DNA of 64,000 nt from Paenibacillus oralis (GTDB taxonomy: Bacteria > Bacillota > Bacilli > Paenibacillales > Paenibacillaceae), in contig NZ_RRCN01000001.1 in the NCBI RefSeq assembly GCF_003863965.1, forward strand, positions 4,794,304 through 4,858,303, given 5' to 3'. This document shows, in pieces, positions 1 through 8,181 of this stretch. The notes under the pieces were generated by a model. It searched no databases, was not told where the DNA came from, and worked only from the letters and a program-made list of their open reading frames with translations. Numbering within the stretch: position 1 is the stretch's first letter; each line of letters begins with the position of its first letter. The position numbers were made by a program, and so were the translations under genes.

Positions 1-796
1 TGCGGCGGCATCGCTGCTGATGGCGTTTCCATTTTACTGGATGGTGACCAGCGCGCTCAAAAGTAATGACGAGATATGGCAGTTTCCGCCGACATTATGG
101 CCGCAAAGTCCTAAATGGGGACAGTTTGCCGAGGCCTGGGTTGCGGCTCCGTTTGAACGTTATATGGTCAACAGCATTTTCGTGGCGATTTCCATCGTCG
201 TGCTGCAGATCATTAATTCCGGGATGATGGCTTACGCCTTGACGCATATGAAATTCCGCCTGAAAGGATTTTTTACCGCAGTGGTGCTGGTCGGGTATAT
301 GGTGCCGAGTACGGCGGTTTACCTGCCCGGCTATATCTTGCTTGGCAAGCTGGGGATGCTGGATTCCTACGCCGGGCTGATTTTCACCAACTGTGTGAGC
401 GTGTTTTCGATTTTTCTGATCAGACAAGCCTTTCTTCAAGTCTCGCATGAACTGGTGGAGGCCGGGCAAATCGACGGAGCTTCTCATTTCCGGATTTTGT
501 GGACGATCCTGCTGCCGCTGGCCCGCTCTTCCTTTGCGGTACTGGGGCTCATTACTTTTATCGATCAGTATAACAATTATTTCTGGCCGATGCTGATCAC
601 CAAAAGCGATGATTTGCGGCTGGTTTCGGCCGGACTGCGCAGCTTTTTCGTGGAGGGGGGTGCTTACGGGCTGAAATGGCCGCTGATTATGGCCGCCAGC
701 GCCTTCACGATCGCTCCTTTGCTCGCGTTGTTTGCGCTGACCCAGAAAACGATCATGCAAAGCGTCAATTTGTCCGCAGGTGCAAGTAAGGGTTAA
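1..796 (+). CDS. Carbohydrate ABC transporter permease (MalG/UgpE type), 5' truncated
   Basis: Inner-membrane permease of a CUT1-type importer. The window opens inside its first membrane segment: the frame is open from base 2 and the residues before FPFYWMVTSALKS are hydrophobic, so the true start lies upstream. The EAA loop that docks on the shared ATPase is visible as EAGQIDGASHFRILWTILLP about 155 residues in. At least five hydrophobic segments follow one another. It ends 31 bp before the lipoprotein gene and forms one operon with it. No ATPase is seen here, as is usual for Firmicutes that use one common MsmX-like ATPase. The substrate cannot be read from the permease itself. Confidence 0.9.
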   Translation, partial: AAASLLMAFPFYWMVTSALKSNDEIWQFPPTLWPQSPKWGQFAEAWVAAPFERYMVNSIFVAISIVVLQIINSGMMAYALTHMKFRLKGFFTAVVLVGYMVPSTAVYLPGYILLGKLGMLDSYAGLIFTNCVSVFSIFLIRQAFLQVSHELVEAGQIDGASHFRILWTILLPLARSSFAVLGLITFIDQYNNYFWPMLITKSDDLRLVSAGLRSFFVEGGAYGLKWPLIMAASAFTIAPLLALFALTQKTIMQSVNLSAGASKG

Positions 797-827
797 TGAA
801 ATGAAAACCAAAAGTGGAGGGTATGAA

Positions 828-2189
828 ATGCCAAATTTAAAGAAATCATTTTTCGGAATTTTGATGACATGCACATTCCTGCTGATCAGCGCATGCGGGG
901 GAGGCTCCGGTGCGCCAGGCAACTCGGCTGACCCGGCGCAGGCCGCTTCCGGCGGAAAAGCGGAGAAGACAGAAACGCAGGCCCCCGCGGAGCCGGTGAC
1001 GATCGAGTTCTGGTATGGACTCGGCGGGAAGCTGGGCGAAAACATGCAGGTTTTAATCGATAAATTCAACAGCTCGCAGCAGGAGGTTATCGTCAAGCCG
1101 GTCGTGCAGGCGGATTACAGCGAAACGGAAAAAAAGCTGCAGGCGGCCATCGCATCGAAGACCGTACCCGCTGCGGTGTTGTCCTCCAATGTGGACTGGG
1201 CTCGTAAAGGCTACTACGCTCCACTTGATGAGCTGATCGCCGGAATGCCGGATTTTAATCCGGACGATGTGGTGCAGACGTTCCTCGAGCAGGGGAAGGT
1301 GGACGGACAGCAGTTTTTCCTGCCGATGTACGGGACGACGCAGGTGATGTATTACCGGAAGGATGCGCTGGAGAAGCAGGGAATCAAAGCGGAAGATTTG
1401 ACGACTTGGGAAGCACTGGCCGATGCGGCCGCAAAAATGACCGTCAAAGAGGGCGGCAAAACCGTGTTTTACGGCTGGGAACCGATGTGGGGCGCAGGCA
1501 ACATGATCGACGCGGTGTATAGCAAAGGCGGCAAAATTTTGAGTGATGACGGCAAAACGGTGCTGATCGATTCCCCGGAATGGGTGGAAACGTGGGAGCT
1601 GTTCCGCAAATGGATTCACGAGGACAAAATCATGCGCATCCACTCCGGCGGCCAAGGCTGGGAGTACTGGTACAAAACGATCGACGATGTCATGAAGGGA
1701 CAAGCGGCCGGATACACCGGCTCCAGCGGCGACCAGGGCGACCTGGACTTTAACATCGTGGCGGCGATGGAGCAGCCGGGCTGGGAAGGCGCAGGCGAAG
1801 GCAAGCCGGTCGCCGAGGCGATTATGGCCGGGATTCCGGCAGCGGCCAGCCCGGAGCAACAGCAGGCGGCGATGAAATGGTACAGCTTCTTTATGAGCGC
1901 GGAAAATACCGCTTTCTGGTCGATGAACACCGGGTATATCGCGGTTCGCCAATCGGCCTTGGATAACCCGGAATTCGTCGCTTTCAGCGAGAAAAATCCG
2001 CAGGCCACCGTGCCGCTCAAGCAGGCAACGCACGCCTCAAAGCCGTTCCAGGATCCTACGGGCGGCAAAATTACCGATGCGCTTAAAATTGCCGCAGATA
2101 AGGTGCAGATCAGCAACATTCCTGCCGCCGAGGCGCTTAAGGAAGCGAAGGAGACGGCACAGCGTGAACTCGACCGGATGGGCAAATAA
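828..2189 (+). CDS. UgpB-like extracellular solute-binding lipoprotein
   Basis: Ligand-capturing lipoprotein of 453 residues. The signal peptide ends in lipobox LISAC, followed by a Gly/Ser/Ala-rich linker. The mature start (TIEFWYGLGGKLGENMQVL) and the downstream region around ADYSETEKKLQAAIASK resemble the glycerol-3-phosphate binding protein UgpB more than maltose-binding proteins. ATG 828 is chosen because GTGGAGG lies 7 bp upstream; the frame is open further upstream but without a ribosome site. It sits between the permease and three genes that include two phosphohydrolases, which fits a phosphorylated or phosphodiester ligand; that ligand is an inference. Confidence 0.88.
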   Translation: MPNLKKSFFGILMTCTFLLISACGGGSGAPGNSADPAQAASGGKAEKTETQAPAEPVTIEFWYGLGGKLGENMQVLIDKFNSSQQEVIVKPVVQADYSETEKKLQAAIASKTVPAAVLSSNVDWARKGYYAPLDELIAGMPDFNPDDVVQTFLEQGKVDGQQFFLPMYGTTQVMYYRKDALEKQGIKAEDLTTWEALADAAAKMTVKEGGKTVFYGWEPMWGAGNMIDAVYSKGGKILSDDGKTVLIDSPEWVETWELFRKWIHEDKIMRIHSGGQGWEYWYKTIDDVMKGQAAGYTGSSGDQGDLDFNIVAAMEQPGWEGAGEGKPVAEAIMAGIPAAASPEQQQAAMKWYSFFMSAENTAFWSMNTGYIAVRQSALDNPEFVAFSEKNPQATVPLKQATHASKPFQDPTGGKITDALKIAADKVQISNIPAAEALKEAKETAQRELDRMGK

Positions 2190-2199
2190 GGAGGTTCCC

Positions 2200-2979
2200 T
2201 TGGCTCAATTGACTGTACACGGCCGGGAGTTTGACATCCAAGCGATTTTGTTTGACAAAGATGGCACATTGCTTGATTTTGTTTATACCTGGGGAAAATG
2301 GGGCGAGCTGCTGCTCGCCCGTTTCTCCGCAGAGCTTGCGGGGCGCCGGCTGCCGGTCCTTCCCGCCAATCTCCTGGAGATGTGGGGCATACATTATAAC
2401 GAAGCAGGCGAATTTACCGGTTATGACCGGAATAGTCCTTTATCGATGGGAACGGTCGATGATCTGCTGACGCTGTTGGCCTGGGAGGGCTACAGGCTTG
2501 GTTTATCCTGGGCGGAGGCCAGGGTGCTGGCGGAGACATGCCGCTTTGCGGCGGATGCCGGTTTGGAGCAATCCCGGACGGCCAAGCTAATTCCCGGCGC
2601 GCTTCCCTTTCTCGAGCAATGTGAGCGCTGCGGAATCAAGCTAGGGATCGTCACGTCCGATGATACGACCGCGGCAGAGGAGCATTTGGAGTGGCTGGGG
2701 ATTCGCCGTTATTTTTCGATATGTTTGGGAGCCGATCGGGTCAACCGGGGGAAACCGTTTCCCGATATGGTGGAGTCCGCATGCCAGCAAATAGCGGTGG
2801 ATGTTGCGCGCACGGCCGTCATCGGCGATACGAACGGGGATATGCAGATGGCCCGCTCAGCCGGCGCGGCTGCGGCTATCGGTTTGGATACGGAGGGCAC
2901 GGTAGGCAAGAACGGATTTCCGCAGGCAGATGTCGTGATTGCCTCTTATCGCCATCTTTCCATTCGAAAAGGCCAGTAA
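2200..2979 (+). CDS. HAD-superfamily phosphatase (phosphoglycolate-phosphatase-like)
   Basis: Cytosolic hydrolase of 259 residues. The HAD motifs are present in order: DKDGTLLDF (nucleophile and acid Asp), VTSDD (motif II Thr/Ser), the Lys in RGKPFPDMV, and VIGDTNGDMQMA (metal-binding Asp pair). The cap between motifs I and II is helical, as in subfamily I enzymes. TTG 2200 is the likely start because AAGGAGG overlaps the stop of the binding-protein gene just upstream; longer upstream readings have no ribosome site. Co-transcription with a UgpB-like transporter suggests it dephosphorylates an imported compound or its product, but the substrate is unknown. Confidence 0.88.
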   Translation: MAQLTVHGREFDIQAILFDKDGTLLDFVYTWGKWGELLLARFSAELAGRRLPVLPANLLEMWGIHYNEAGEFTGYDRNSPLSMGTVDDLLTLLAWEGYRLGLSWAEARVLAETCRFAADAGLEQSRTAKLIPGALPFLEQCERCGIKLGIVTSDDTTAAEEHLEWLGIRRYFSICLGADRVNRGKPFPDMVESACQQIAVDVARTAVIGDTNGDMQMARSAGAAAAIGLDTEGTVGKNGFPQADVVIASYRHLSIRKGQ

Positions 2980-2997
2980 ATGGAAGGTGGAAAAGAA

Positions 2998-3321
2998 ATG
3001 GGCTGGTTATTCCTGGCTCTGGCCATTGTGCTGGAGTTGTCCGGCACGGTGTCGATGAAGCTGTCGGATAGCTTTTCCCGCTGGGTTCCCTCGGTGCTGA
3101 TGTTTGTTTTTTACGGGGCCAGCTTTACATGTCTGAATTTCGCGCTGGGGTACATGAAGGTCAGTACCGTTTACGCGATATGGTCGGGGATTGGTATCGT
3201 GCTGATCTCCTTGGTGGGAGGATTTGTGTTTCAGGAAAAGTTATCGCTGCCCTCGATACTGTGGATCGGCATGATCGTGATCGGGGTCATCGGTTTAAAT
3301 ATGAGCGGCAAGGGAGGATGA
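2998..3321 (+). CDS. Small multidrug resistance (SMR/EmrE-like) transporter
   Basis: A 107-residue protein with four hydrophobic helices, the normal SMR size. The proton- and substrate-binding Glu of helix 1 is present in LAIVLELSGTVSMKL, and the helix-3 signature is seen as YAIWSGIGIVLISLVGG. ATG 2998 is preferred over ATG 2980 because GGAAGGTGG lies 7 bp before it. The 3' end overlaps the start region of the next gene, so translation is probably coupled. Only one SMR subunit is encoded, so a homodimer (EmrE, SugE or guanidinium-exporter type) is expected. Its presence inside a solute-uptake operon is unusual; it may export a product or be a passenger. Confidence 0.88.
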   Translation: MGWLFLALAIVLELSGTVSMKLSDSFSRWVPSVLMFVFYGASFTCLNFALGYMKVSTVYAIWSGIGIVLISLVGGFVFQEKLSLPSILWIGMIVIGVIGLNMSGKGG

Positions 3322-3326
3322 TGGGC

Positions 3327-4208
3327 ATGTTAAATACAGCTATGGCGAACGGGAGCGGCGAGCGGCGGGACGAGAATGTTCTGCTCGCTTTTCAGGTGAT
3401 TACCGACACGCATGTCCGGGCGGATGCGCGGCATACCTATAACGTGAACCTGGAGAAGGCGCTGCAGGACATTGCAACTCACGGCACCGGGAGTGCCGGG
3501 GTGATGCACGTTGGTGATGTGACCGACCATGGATTTCCGGAAGAATTCGAAGAGTGGAAACGAATTTGGAGCCAGCATGGGGACTCTTTACCGCCGCTGT
3601 ACATGACCATGGGCAATCACGATGTTGGCTTGGGAAATTGGGAAGAGCGTTCGAGCCGTTTCCTGTACGAAACAGGGACGGAATCGATCTACCATGATCA
3701 TTGGATTGATGGTTATCACTTTATATTTCTGGGGACCGAGGAAGGCTTGGAGATCTTCTGCTCGCTGTCCGAGCAGCAGTTGGCCTGGCTGGACGCCAAG
3801 CTGGGGGAAAATGCCGCGGCGGACCGGCCTGTGTTCTTGTTTCTGCATCAGCCGCTGAAGAACACGGTCGCCGGCTCTTACGAGGAGCAGAAGTGGTACG
3901 GCGTCGTCCAGGACGCCGAGCTGCGGGCTGTCTTGGCGCGGCATCCGCAGACGATTCTGTTCACGGGGCATACCCATTGGGAGCTGCAAGCGCCCAACAA
4001 TTATTTTACCAGGCAAGGTGAGCTGCCGGCTATGTTTAACGCGGCTTCCGTCGCTTACCTGTGGACCGATGAGGATAAACACAAGGACGGCAGCCAAGGG
4101 TACTATGTGGAAGTTTACAAGGACCATGTAAGTGTGAGGGGCCGGGATTTTACGAGGGGCGAGTGGATCGAAGCGGCAAAGTTTCGGGTGGACTTTCCGC
4201 GGAAGTAA
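3327..4208 (+). CDS. Calcineurin-like metallophosphoesterase
   Basis: Two-metal phosphoesterase of 293 residues. Motifs in order are VITDTHV (D-x-H), HVGDVTDHG (GD), MGNHDVG (GNHD) and FTGHTHWE (GHxH), with a further His in FLHQPL. This is the class III phosphodiesterase/phosphatase layout. There is no signal peptide, so it acts in the cytosol. Three in-frame ATGs lie at 3318, 3321 and 3327; AGGGAGG at 3311-3317 favours 3327 by spacing, with 3321 as alternative. It closes an operon with a UgpB-like transporter and a HAD phosphatase, where a phosphodiesterase could do the job of UgpQ/GlpQ. The specific diester is an inference. Confidence 0.88.
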   Translation: MLNTAMANGSGERRDENVLLAFQVITDTHVRADARHTYNVNLEKALQDIATHGTGSAGVMHVGDVTDHGFPEEFEEWKRIWSQHGDSLPPLYMTMGNHDVGLGNWEERSSRFLYETGTESIYHDHWIDGYHFIFLGTEEGLEIFCSLSEQQLAWLDAKLGENAAADRPVFLFLHQPLKNTVAGSYEEQKWYGVVQDAELRAVLARHPQTILFTGHTHWELQAPNNYFTRQGELPAMFNAASVAYLWTDEDKHKDGSQGYYVEVYKDHVSVRGRDFTRGEWIEAAKFRVDFPRK

Positions 4209-4260
4209 AAGCTTGAGCCAACTGCGTGGAGCAGTAATCGAGATGAATAGATGGCGATAA

Positions 4261-4292
4261 GGAGACGGCGATGGCCGTCTTCTTGCATTTTG
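4261..4292 (+). terminator. Probable Rho-independent terminator of the transporter operon
   Basis: AGACGGC and GCCGTCT form a perfect 7-bp stem around a GATG loop, extendable by a wobble and a G-C pair. A moderately T-rich tract follows. It lies 53 bp after the metallophosphoesterase stop. Confidence 0.6.
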
Positions 4293-4518
4293 CAGCAGAT
4301 GTGAATGACAACCACCGGATTTGGTAAAAAGATGAAAGGGAGAAGAGGTAAAAAAATCCGATGCACCGCTACCGGATCGTTTACTTGATTCTTTTCAGTT
4401 CAGCTTCCTTCTGGATGGAGCGAGCGGAGTCGATCATTCGTTTCCAGCACTGCACGTTTGATCATTTCCTGATCTTGTTTCATGACTTGCTTTCAAATAT
4501 CGAGGCCTATTTCTATTA
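4293..4518. other. Intergenic stretch with possible coding remnant
   Basis: No gene can be supported here. On the minus strand, around 4375-4490, two short frames (ending LRSLHPEGS and RSIQKEAELKRIK) follow each other in different phases. This could be the decayed end of a small gene, but nothing identifies it. Confidence 0.25.
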
Positions 4519-4543
4519 ACTCAACTTTCGCAGAGCAAAAATC

Positions 4544-4729
4544 AGCTTGAGTCCTTGAGCTGAAGGTTTTCAAAGAATTAAGAAAGGCGGCTTGCAAAAT
4601 AGAAAAACACCGCTTCGTTTGGTAAAGCGAGAGTGACAAGCTTCTACGATCAGATAAAAGAGGTGTCTTTCATTGTTATAGATCATCAGCCCGACCTAAA
4701 TCAACTGCCAAGAGCGTTGAAAGCTTGAG
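4544..4729. repeat. Possible nested insertion bounded by 8-bp direct repeats
   Basis: AGCTTGAG occurs at 4544-4551 and again at 4722-4729. The related element at 25.5-25.8 kb has only one GCTTGA at the matching place and no sequence in between, so the roughly 170 bp look inserted. They contain an open stretch ending DLNQLPRALKA but no gene I recognise and no clear terminal repeats. Confidence 0.35.
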
Positions 4730-5078
4730 GATAGGGAAGTGGGGTGGGCGGCAGATCAACACTCGCTGTCCGCAGACTTTGCACGATTATCCCGTTTGAT
4801 CAGGTAGCAGAGAAACAGACAAGCTCGGGAGAAGAAATATTTGGTGGAGAAGCAGATAGGTTCGAGATAATTTAGACGGGCTTAGGAAAAGGAATCAGGT
4901 TTAGGTGAGGTGAAACAGACCGGACAAGAGATCAAGGACAAGACGTGAGGGAAACGAAAAGACCGTGATTTTGCTGTAGCCTGAACCCTTCCATTTGCAG
5001 CAACGCCCGCACTGTTCATGCTCCCCCTACCCATTAAGTTGATTTGCGTTAAACTCCCCAGCCGTTCCAGCGTCTCGA

Positions 5079-5981
5079 TCAGGCCGCAGCCACAAGGGGC
5101 TGGTTCGGTTGGCGCGCGATTAGCCGGCGGTAAGGGATCGCCGGAATCGCCACACACATGCGCAGCAACTTCTGCCGCATCGTTTCTTCCGCTCCGGGCC
5201 GGCGCAGCGAGCGGCGTACGGTGTACTCGTTTAGGTACGCCTGCAGATGCTTCAGTCCCAAGGCTATATACGTACTCTTCAGCGATTCCCACGCCTCTCT
5301 CACCACTTTCCGCAAGGGCGCATACAGCCGAAAGGCTAGGGGGAACGACTCTACCGCCGATGTACGGACATCTACATGCCCGTTGATGAACGCGGCGAGT
5401 TCGTGACGGTTTGCCCTTTTCCCGTCTCCTCTCTTATGCGGCACCAGGCGGATTTTGACCTGCTCCGGCTCGCCCGATTCCGTGACCGTGCATCCCGCTA
5501 CGACCGCCGAGGCATACGGATGCGGAAACTGACACCGGGACGGATTACGCCCATACAGATCGCTGTTCACCTTCACGTCTCCGCAGAGCAGTTCCCGGGC
5601 ATCGAACTCCCCGGCGGCATGGCGTATTTTGTGCAGCATCAACCAGGCGGTTTTGTAGGTGACCTCGATCACCTGGCTCAGTCGCCTCGCCGAGATGCCG
5701 TCCGGGAGCAGGAACAACTCTAAGGCCTCGAACCACTTGAGCAGGGGCAGATGCGTTCGTTCAAAAATCGTGTCGACCAAAGCCGACGTTTGATGCTTGC
5801 ACCTTCCGCACTCGAACAAGGGGATATCCCGGGAAGTCAGACGACTGCACCGGGTGTGAGCGCAGCGCGGGCAGACAAAGCCGTTCGGCCACTTCATCGC
5901 GATCACCGCCTCCATGCAGGCCTGCTCGCTGTTATAACGGCTGCTGAATGATTGAAGTTCCGTTCCCGCATTGCCCTCCAT
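5079..5981 (-). CDS. IS1595-family (ISXO2-like) transposase
   Basis: DDE transposase of 300 residues, full length for the family. An N-terminal zinc ribbon has the Cys pairs FVCPRC and FECGRC. It is followed by a helix-turn-helix-like region (ISARRLSQVIEVTYKTAWLM) and the catalytic core, with Asp in LLCGDVKVNSD and the family-typical ALGLKHLQAYLNEYTVR near the end. The start is ATG at 5981 with a GGGGG tract about 9 bp upstream; an in-frame TTG at 6002 is the alternative. No internal stop or frameshift is seen, so the enzyme may be active. Its promoter carries LexA-like boxes (see that entry). Confidence 0.88.
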   Translation of the reverse strand: MEGNAGTELQSFSSRYNSEQACMEAVIAMKWPNGFVCPRCAHTRCSRLTSRDIPLFECGRCKHQTSALVDTIFERTHLPLLKWFEALELFLLPDGISARRLSQVIEVTYKTAWLMLHKIRHAAGEFDARELLCGDVKVNSDLYGRNPSRCQFPHPYASAVVAGCTVTESGEPEQVKIRLVPHKRGDGKRANRHELAAFINGHVDVRTSAVESFPLAFRLYAPLRKVVREAWESLKSTYIALGLKHLQAYLNEYTVRRSLRRPGAEETMRQKLLRMCVAIPAIPYRRLIARQPNQPLVAAA

Positions 5982-6009
5982 GTTCACTCGCCCCCGAATC
6001 AAGAATTCA

Positions 6010-6061
6010 CGAACGTGAGTTCTGTTTATTTTATAATACCAAACATACGTTCCTTTATCAA
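6010..6061 (-). promoter_or_regulatory. Sigma-A promoter of the transposase with two LexA (SOS) box-like sites
   Basis: Read on the minus strand, TTGATA (6061-6056) and TATTAT (6038-6033) are separated by exactly 17 bp, a near-ideal vegetative promoter. The spacer holds GGAACGTATGTTTG (6053-6040), which fits the Bacillus LexA/DinR consensus CGAACRNRYGTTYG at 13 of 14 positions. A second site, AGAACTCACGTTCG (6023-6010), fits at about 12 of 14 and lies just past the expected start point. Repression by LexA and release during DNA damage is therefore expected. This is an inference from sequence only. Confidence 0.65.
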
Positions 6062-6082
6062 GCCGAAAATCTCACCTGAACC

Positions 6083-6484
6083 GCCTCATTTTTCCCCCTC
6101 TCTTTTTCTTCTCTCTTTTTTTGGAACCCTTGCCTAGCCCCCACCCCCTCCTCCCTGAACGAAAGGTATAATCGTGCAAAGGCAGGCTGCAGGCAGGGAC
6201 AACCAAGGCACGAACCCTTTAGACAGCCCCCTCACCTGACGTCGATTTGTGCCACTGCTCGAAACGGCTACGGTGCAAAAGGTAGGTGCGCTGACTTCGG
6301 CGGATCGTGACGCCCTCTTCATCGTTGACGCTTCTATGCTTCCATGTTTAAGCAGAATCGTAACAAAGCGGTCGAGTTGCTTGCCCGATCTAGGAAAGAC
6401 ACTGTTCGCCTCTGATTCAGCATCAACTCCGCAATGGATTGCTGCTTTGCACAGCTAAATCAAGGCTTGTCTGCCGATTTTTTG
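6083..6484. other. Non-coding right arm of the IS-like element
   Basis: No gene is supported between the transposase promoter and the right terminal repeat. The part at 6138-6240, read on the minus strand, matches 25,481-25,575 closely: both carry GGCTGTCTA, then CCCTGC, then a TTTGCA(C/T)GATTAT core followed by TTTCGTTCAGGG and a GGGTGGGGGC end. The rest is unassigned. Confidence 0.45.
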
Positions 6485-6614
6485 CTGCGAAAGTTGAGTA
6501 TTAAGCATTTTGCGTCTTTGATTATAGTATGTAATGTAGGATATATTGTCGAAATGTACACTGAGAATCATGGCATTTCGTTAATACTAATACATGAAAG
6601 AAAGGAACAATTCT

Positions 6615-7085
6615 GTGAAAATTTCTCCGAAGCATACAGTAACCGCTGCTGCGGTTGTGCTAAATGACAATCATGAAATTTTATTAATTTATGGTCCAAA
6701 GCGAGGATGGGAAATTCCTGGTGGTCGAGTTGAAGAGGGAGAGTCACTATCCTCTGCAGTCGTACGGGAAACTAAAGAAGAGACTGGAATAGATATAGAA
6801 ATTGTTAAATTTTGCGGGTTGTTTCAGAATGTTAAGGAATCCGTTTATAACACCTTATTTTTGGGAAGACCCATTGGGGGAAAGTTTAGAACATCGAATG
6901 AAAGCCTAGAAATAGGATATTTTACAATTGAAGAGGCCCTGAATAAGATAACTTGGAAGAGCTTTAGAGAAGAAATTGAATACTGTATAAATTATAAAGA
7001 TCAATTTTTAGTAGAATATAATAATCGAAATTTAAAGCGAAAGACATTTCGTGGGAATATTGAGGAAAGTTCAGACTTCATTTAA
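6615..7085 (+). CDS. Nudix hydrolase
   Basis: A 156-residue pyrophosphohydrolase. The Nudix box is intact: GGRVEEGESLSSAVV, then RETKEETGID, giving the G-x5-E-x7-REUxEExGU pattern. Substrates in this family range from oxidised nucleotides to nucleotide sugars and cannot be told here. GTG 6615 is preferred over ATG 6594 because AAAGGAA precedes it at good distance; the ATG has no ribosome site. It begins the AT-rich island. A 20-codon open remnant (7136-7198, ending NEYLFWY) lies downstream of its stop. Confidence 0.85.
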   Translation: MKISPKHTVTAAAVVLNDNHEILLIYGPKRGWEIPGGRVEEGESLSSAVVRETKEETGIDIEIVKFCGLFQNVKESVYNTLFLGRPIGGKFRTSNESLEIGYFTIEEALNKITWKSFREEIEYCINYKDQFLVEYNNRNLKRKTFRGNIEESSDFI

Positions 7086-7241
7086 CACTGGATTCACGCG
7101 GCGGGCCGTCGACCCTTGGACTGCAGAGGCGCTTCATGGAAGTGGTCTCAGCGACTACTTTAAAAGAGGTTATAAATGAATATCTATTTTGGTATTAAGT
7201 GATAACAGCAATTAATACATTTTGTGTAGTACGTGTTTTGG

Positions 7242-8129
7242 ATGAGTGGGGAAAAGAAATTCCATGAAAGGCAGGAACCTACAATAAATATTCTCAACAT
7301 TAATTGGGTTGAACTGGAACAAGATACTTTAAACCTAAAAACACAAGCACACAAAGTGATTCCTTTATCACCAGGGCTCGAAGCGGATGTTGTAAAAGTG
7401 GAATCAGGTAATGGATCTTATGTTCTCAAGATATGGAATAAAAGTTCTAAACCTCATATTGAGAACCAACACAAACTCCTATCGGAACTATACAATAGAG
7501 GCATAAGTGTCTCGAAGCCTTATGGTTGGGGCGTTGACGCAGATAACAATCAAGTTTTGCTGACCAGCTATGATGGCATGCCAGTCTCCAAAATAAACAA
7601 AAACAAACTAAAGAATCTAGCACGAATGTTAGCCGAGGTGCATAAATTTCGTTTGAATGACAACGACTCGTTATTAATTCCAAGGTATGATTTTATTCAT
7701 TACTTTTTTCCTTCGATAGAAACGCATGAAGATTTAAACCGTACATTAATGAATGTTATTAATATGACAGAGCTTGGCCAAAACAGTTTAATACATGGCG
7801 ACTATAACTTAGGGAATATCGTAGAGGAACAGGAGCGCTATACAATAATCGATTGGACCAATGGACAACTTGGTGATCCTAGATACGATATCGCATGGTC
7901 AGTATTCTTAATGAAGATTTATGCGGGCGAGAGGAATGGAGAAATATATCATTCGGAATTTTTAGGGTTAACAGATTACCGAGCGGATGACTTGCGGATT
8001 TTTGAGGCAATTGCTTGTTTGCGTTGGATTTTATTAAATCGGATTTCCAGTCTACCTAAGGGTCCAAGTACAATGAAACGAGTCAAAAAAATCGTCCAAA
8101 ACAATAGTTATCTAAAAGAACATCTGTGA
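7242..8129 (+). CDS. APH-family phosphotransferase (aminoglycoside/homoserine-kinase-like)
   Basis: Protein-kinase-like small-molecule kinase of about 295 residues. The catalytic loop is LIHGDYNLGNI (HGDxxxxN), and the metal-binding Asp sits in IIDWTNGQLGDPRYDIAW. The ATP-binding Lys is probably in GSYVLKIWNKS. The family includes aminoglycoside and macrolide kinases but also metabolic kinases, and I cannot choose between them. ATG 7242 and GTG 7233 are both possible, and neither has a good ribosome site. Codon use is AT-rich like its neighbours in the island. Confidence 0.8.
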   Translation: MSGEKKFHERQEPTINILNINWVELEQDTLNLKTQAHKVIPLSPGLEADVVKVESGNGSYVLKIWNKSSKPHIENQHKLLSELYNRGISVSKPYGWGVDADNNQVLLTSYDGMPVSKINKNKLKNLARMLAEVHKFRLNDNDSLLIPRYDFIHYFFPSIETHEDLNRTLMNVINMTELGQNSLIHGDYNLGNIVEEQERYTIIDWTNGQLGDPRYDIAWSVFLMKIYAGERNGEIYHSEFLGLTDYRADDLRIFEAIACLRWILLNRISSLPKGPSTMKRVKKIVQNNSYLKEHL

Positions 8130-8181
8130 GCGAAGCTTGAAGAAGGTGTGGACGTACAATAAAAAACAAGGAGTGTTTCCA

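Larger units (their letters stand above)
4519..6499. mobile_element. IS-like element with 15-bp perfect terminal inverted repeats (IS1595-type transposase)
   Basis: ACTCAACTTTCGCAG at 4519-4533 is found as its exact reverse complement at 6485-6499, and the similarity goes on inward as CAAAAATC. ATTA flanks both outer edges and may be a target duplication. The only intact gene inside is the minus-strand transposase. The long non-coding flanks (about 560 and 500 bp) hold two sequence blocks, roughly 4741-4975 and 6138-6240. Both blocks recur next to each other, in opposite overall orientation and without the transposase, at 25.5-25.8 kb. The boundaries are inferred; IS1595 relatives are usually shorter and give 8-bp duplications, so this may be a composite. 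Confidence 0.55.

Noticed and set aside
95..2033. Long open frames on the minus strand opposite the permease and binding-protein genes
   Set aside because: They are shadows of GC-rich codon bias, have no ribosome sites and translate to low-complexity Arg/His-rich sequence. The plus-strand genes have clear domains.
4898..6082. Shorter IS borders from the GGTT(T/C)AGGTGAG inverted pair (4898-4909 and 6071-6082)
   Set aside because: The left copy lies inside a block that is also present in the transposase-free derivative beyond this point, so the mobile unit must extend further out. The perfect 15-bp pair at 4519/6485 is the better boundary.
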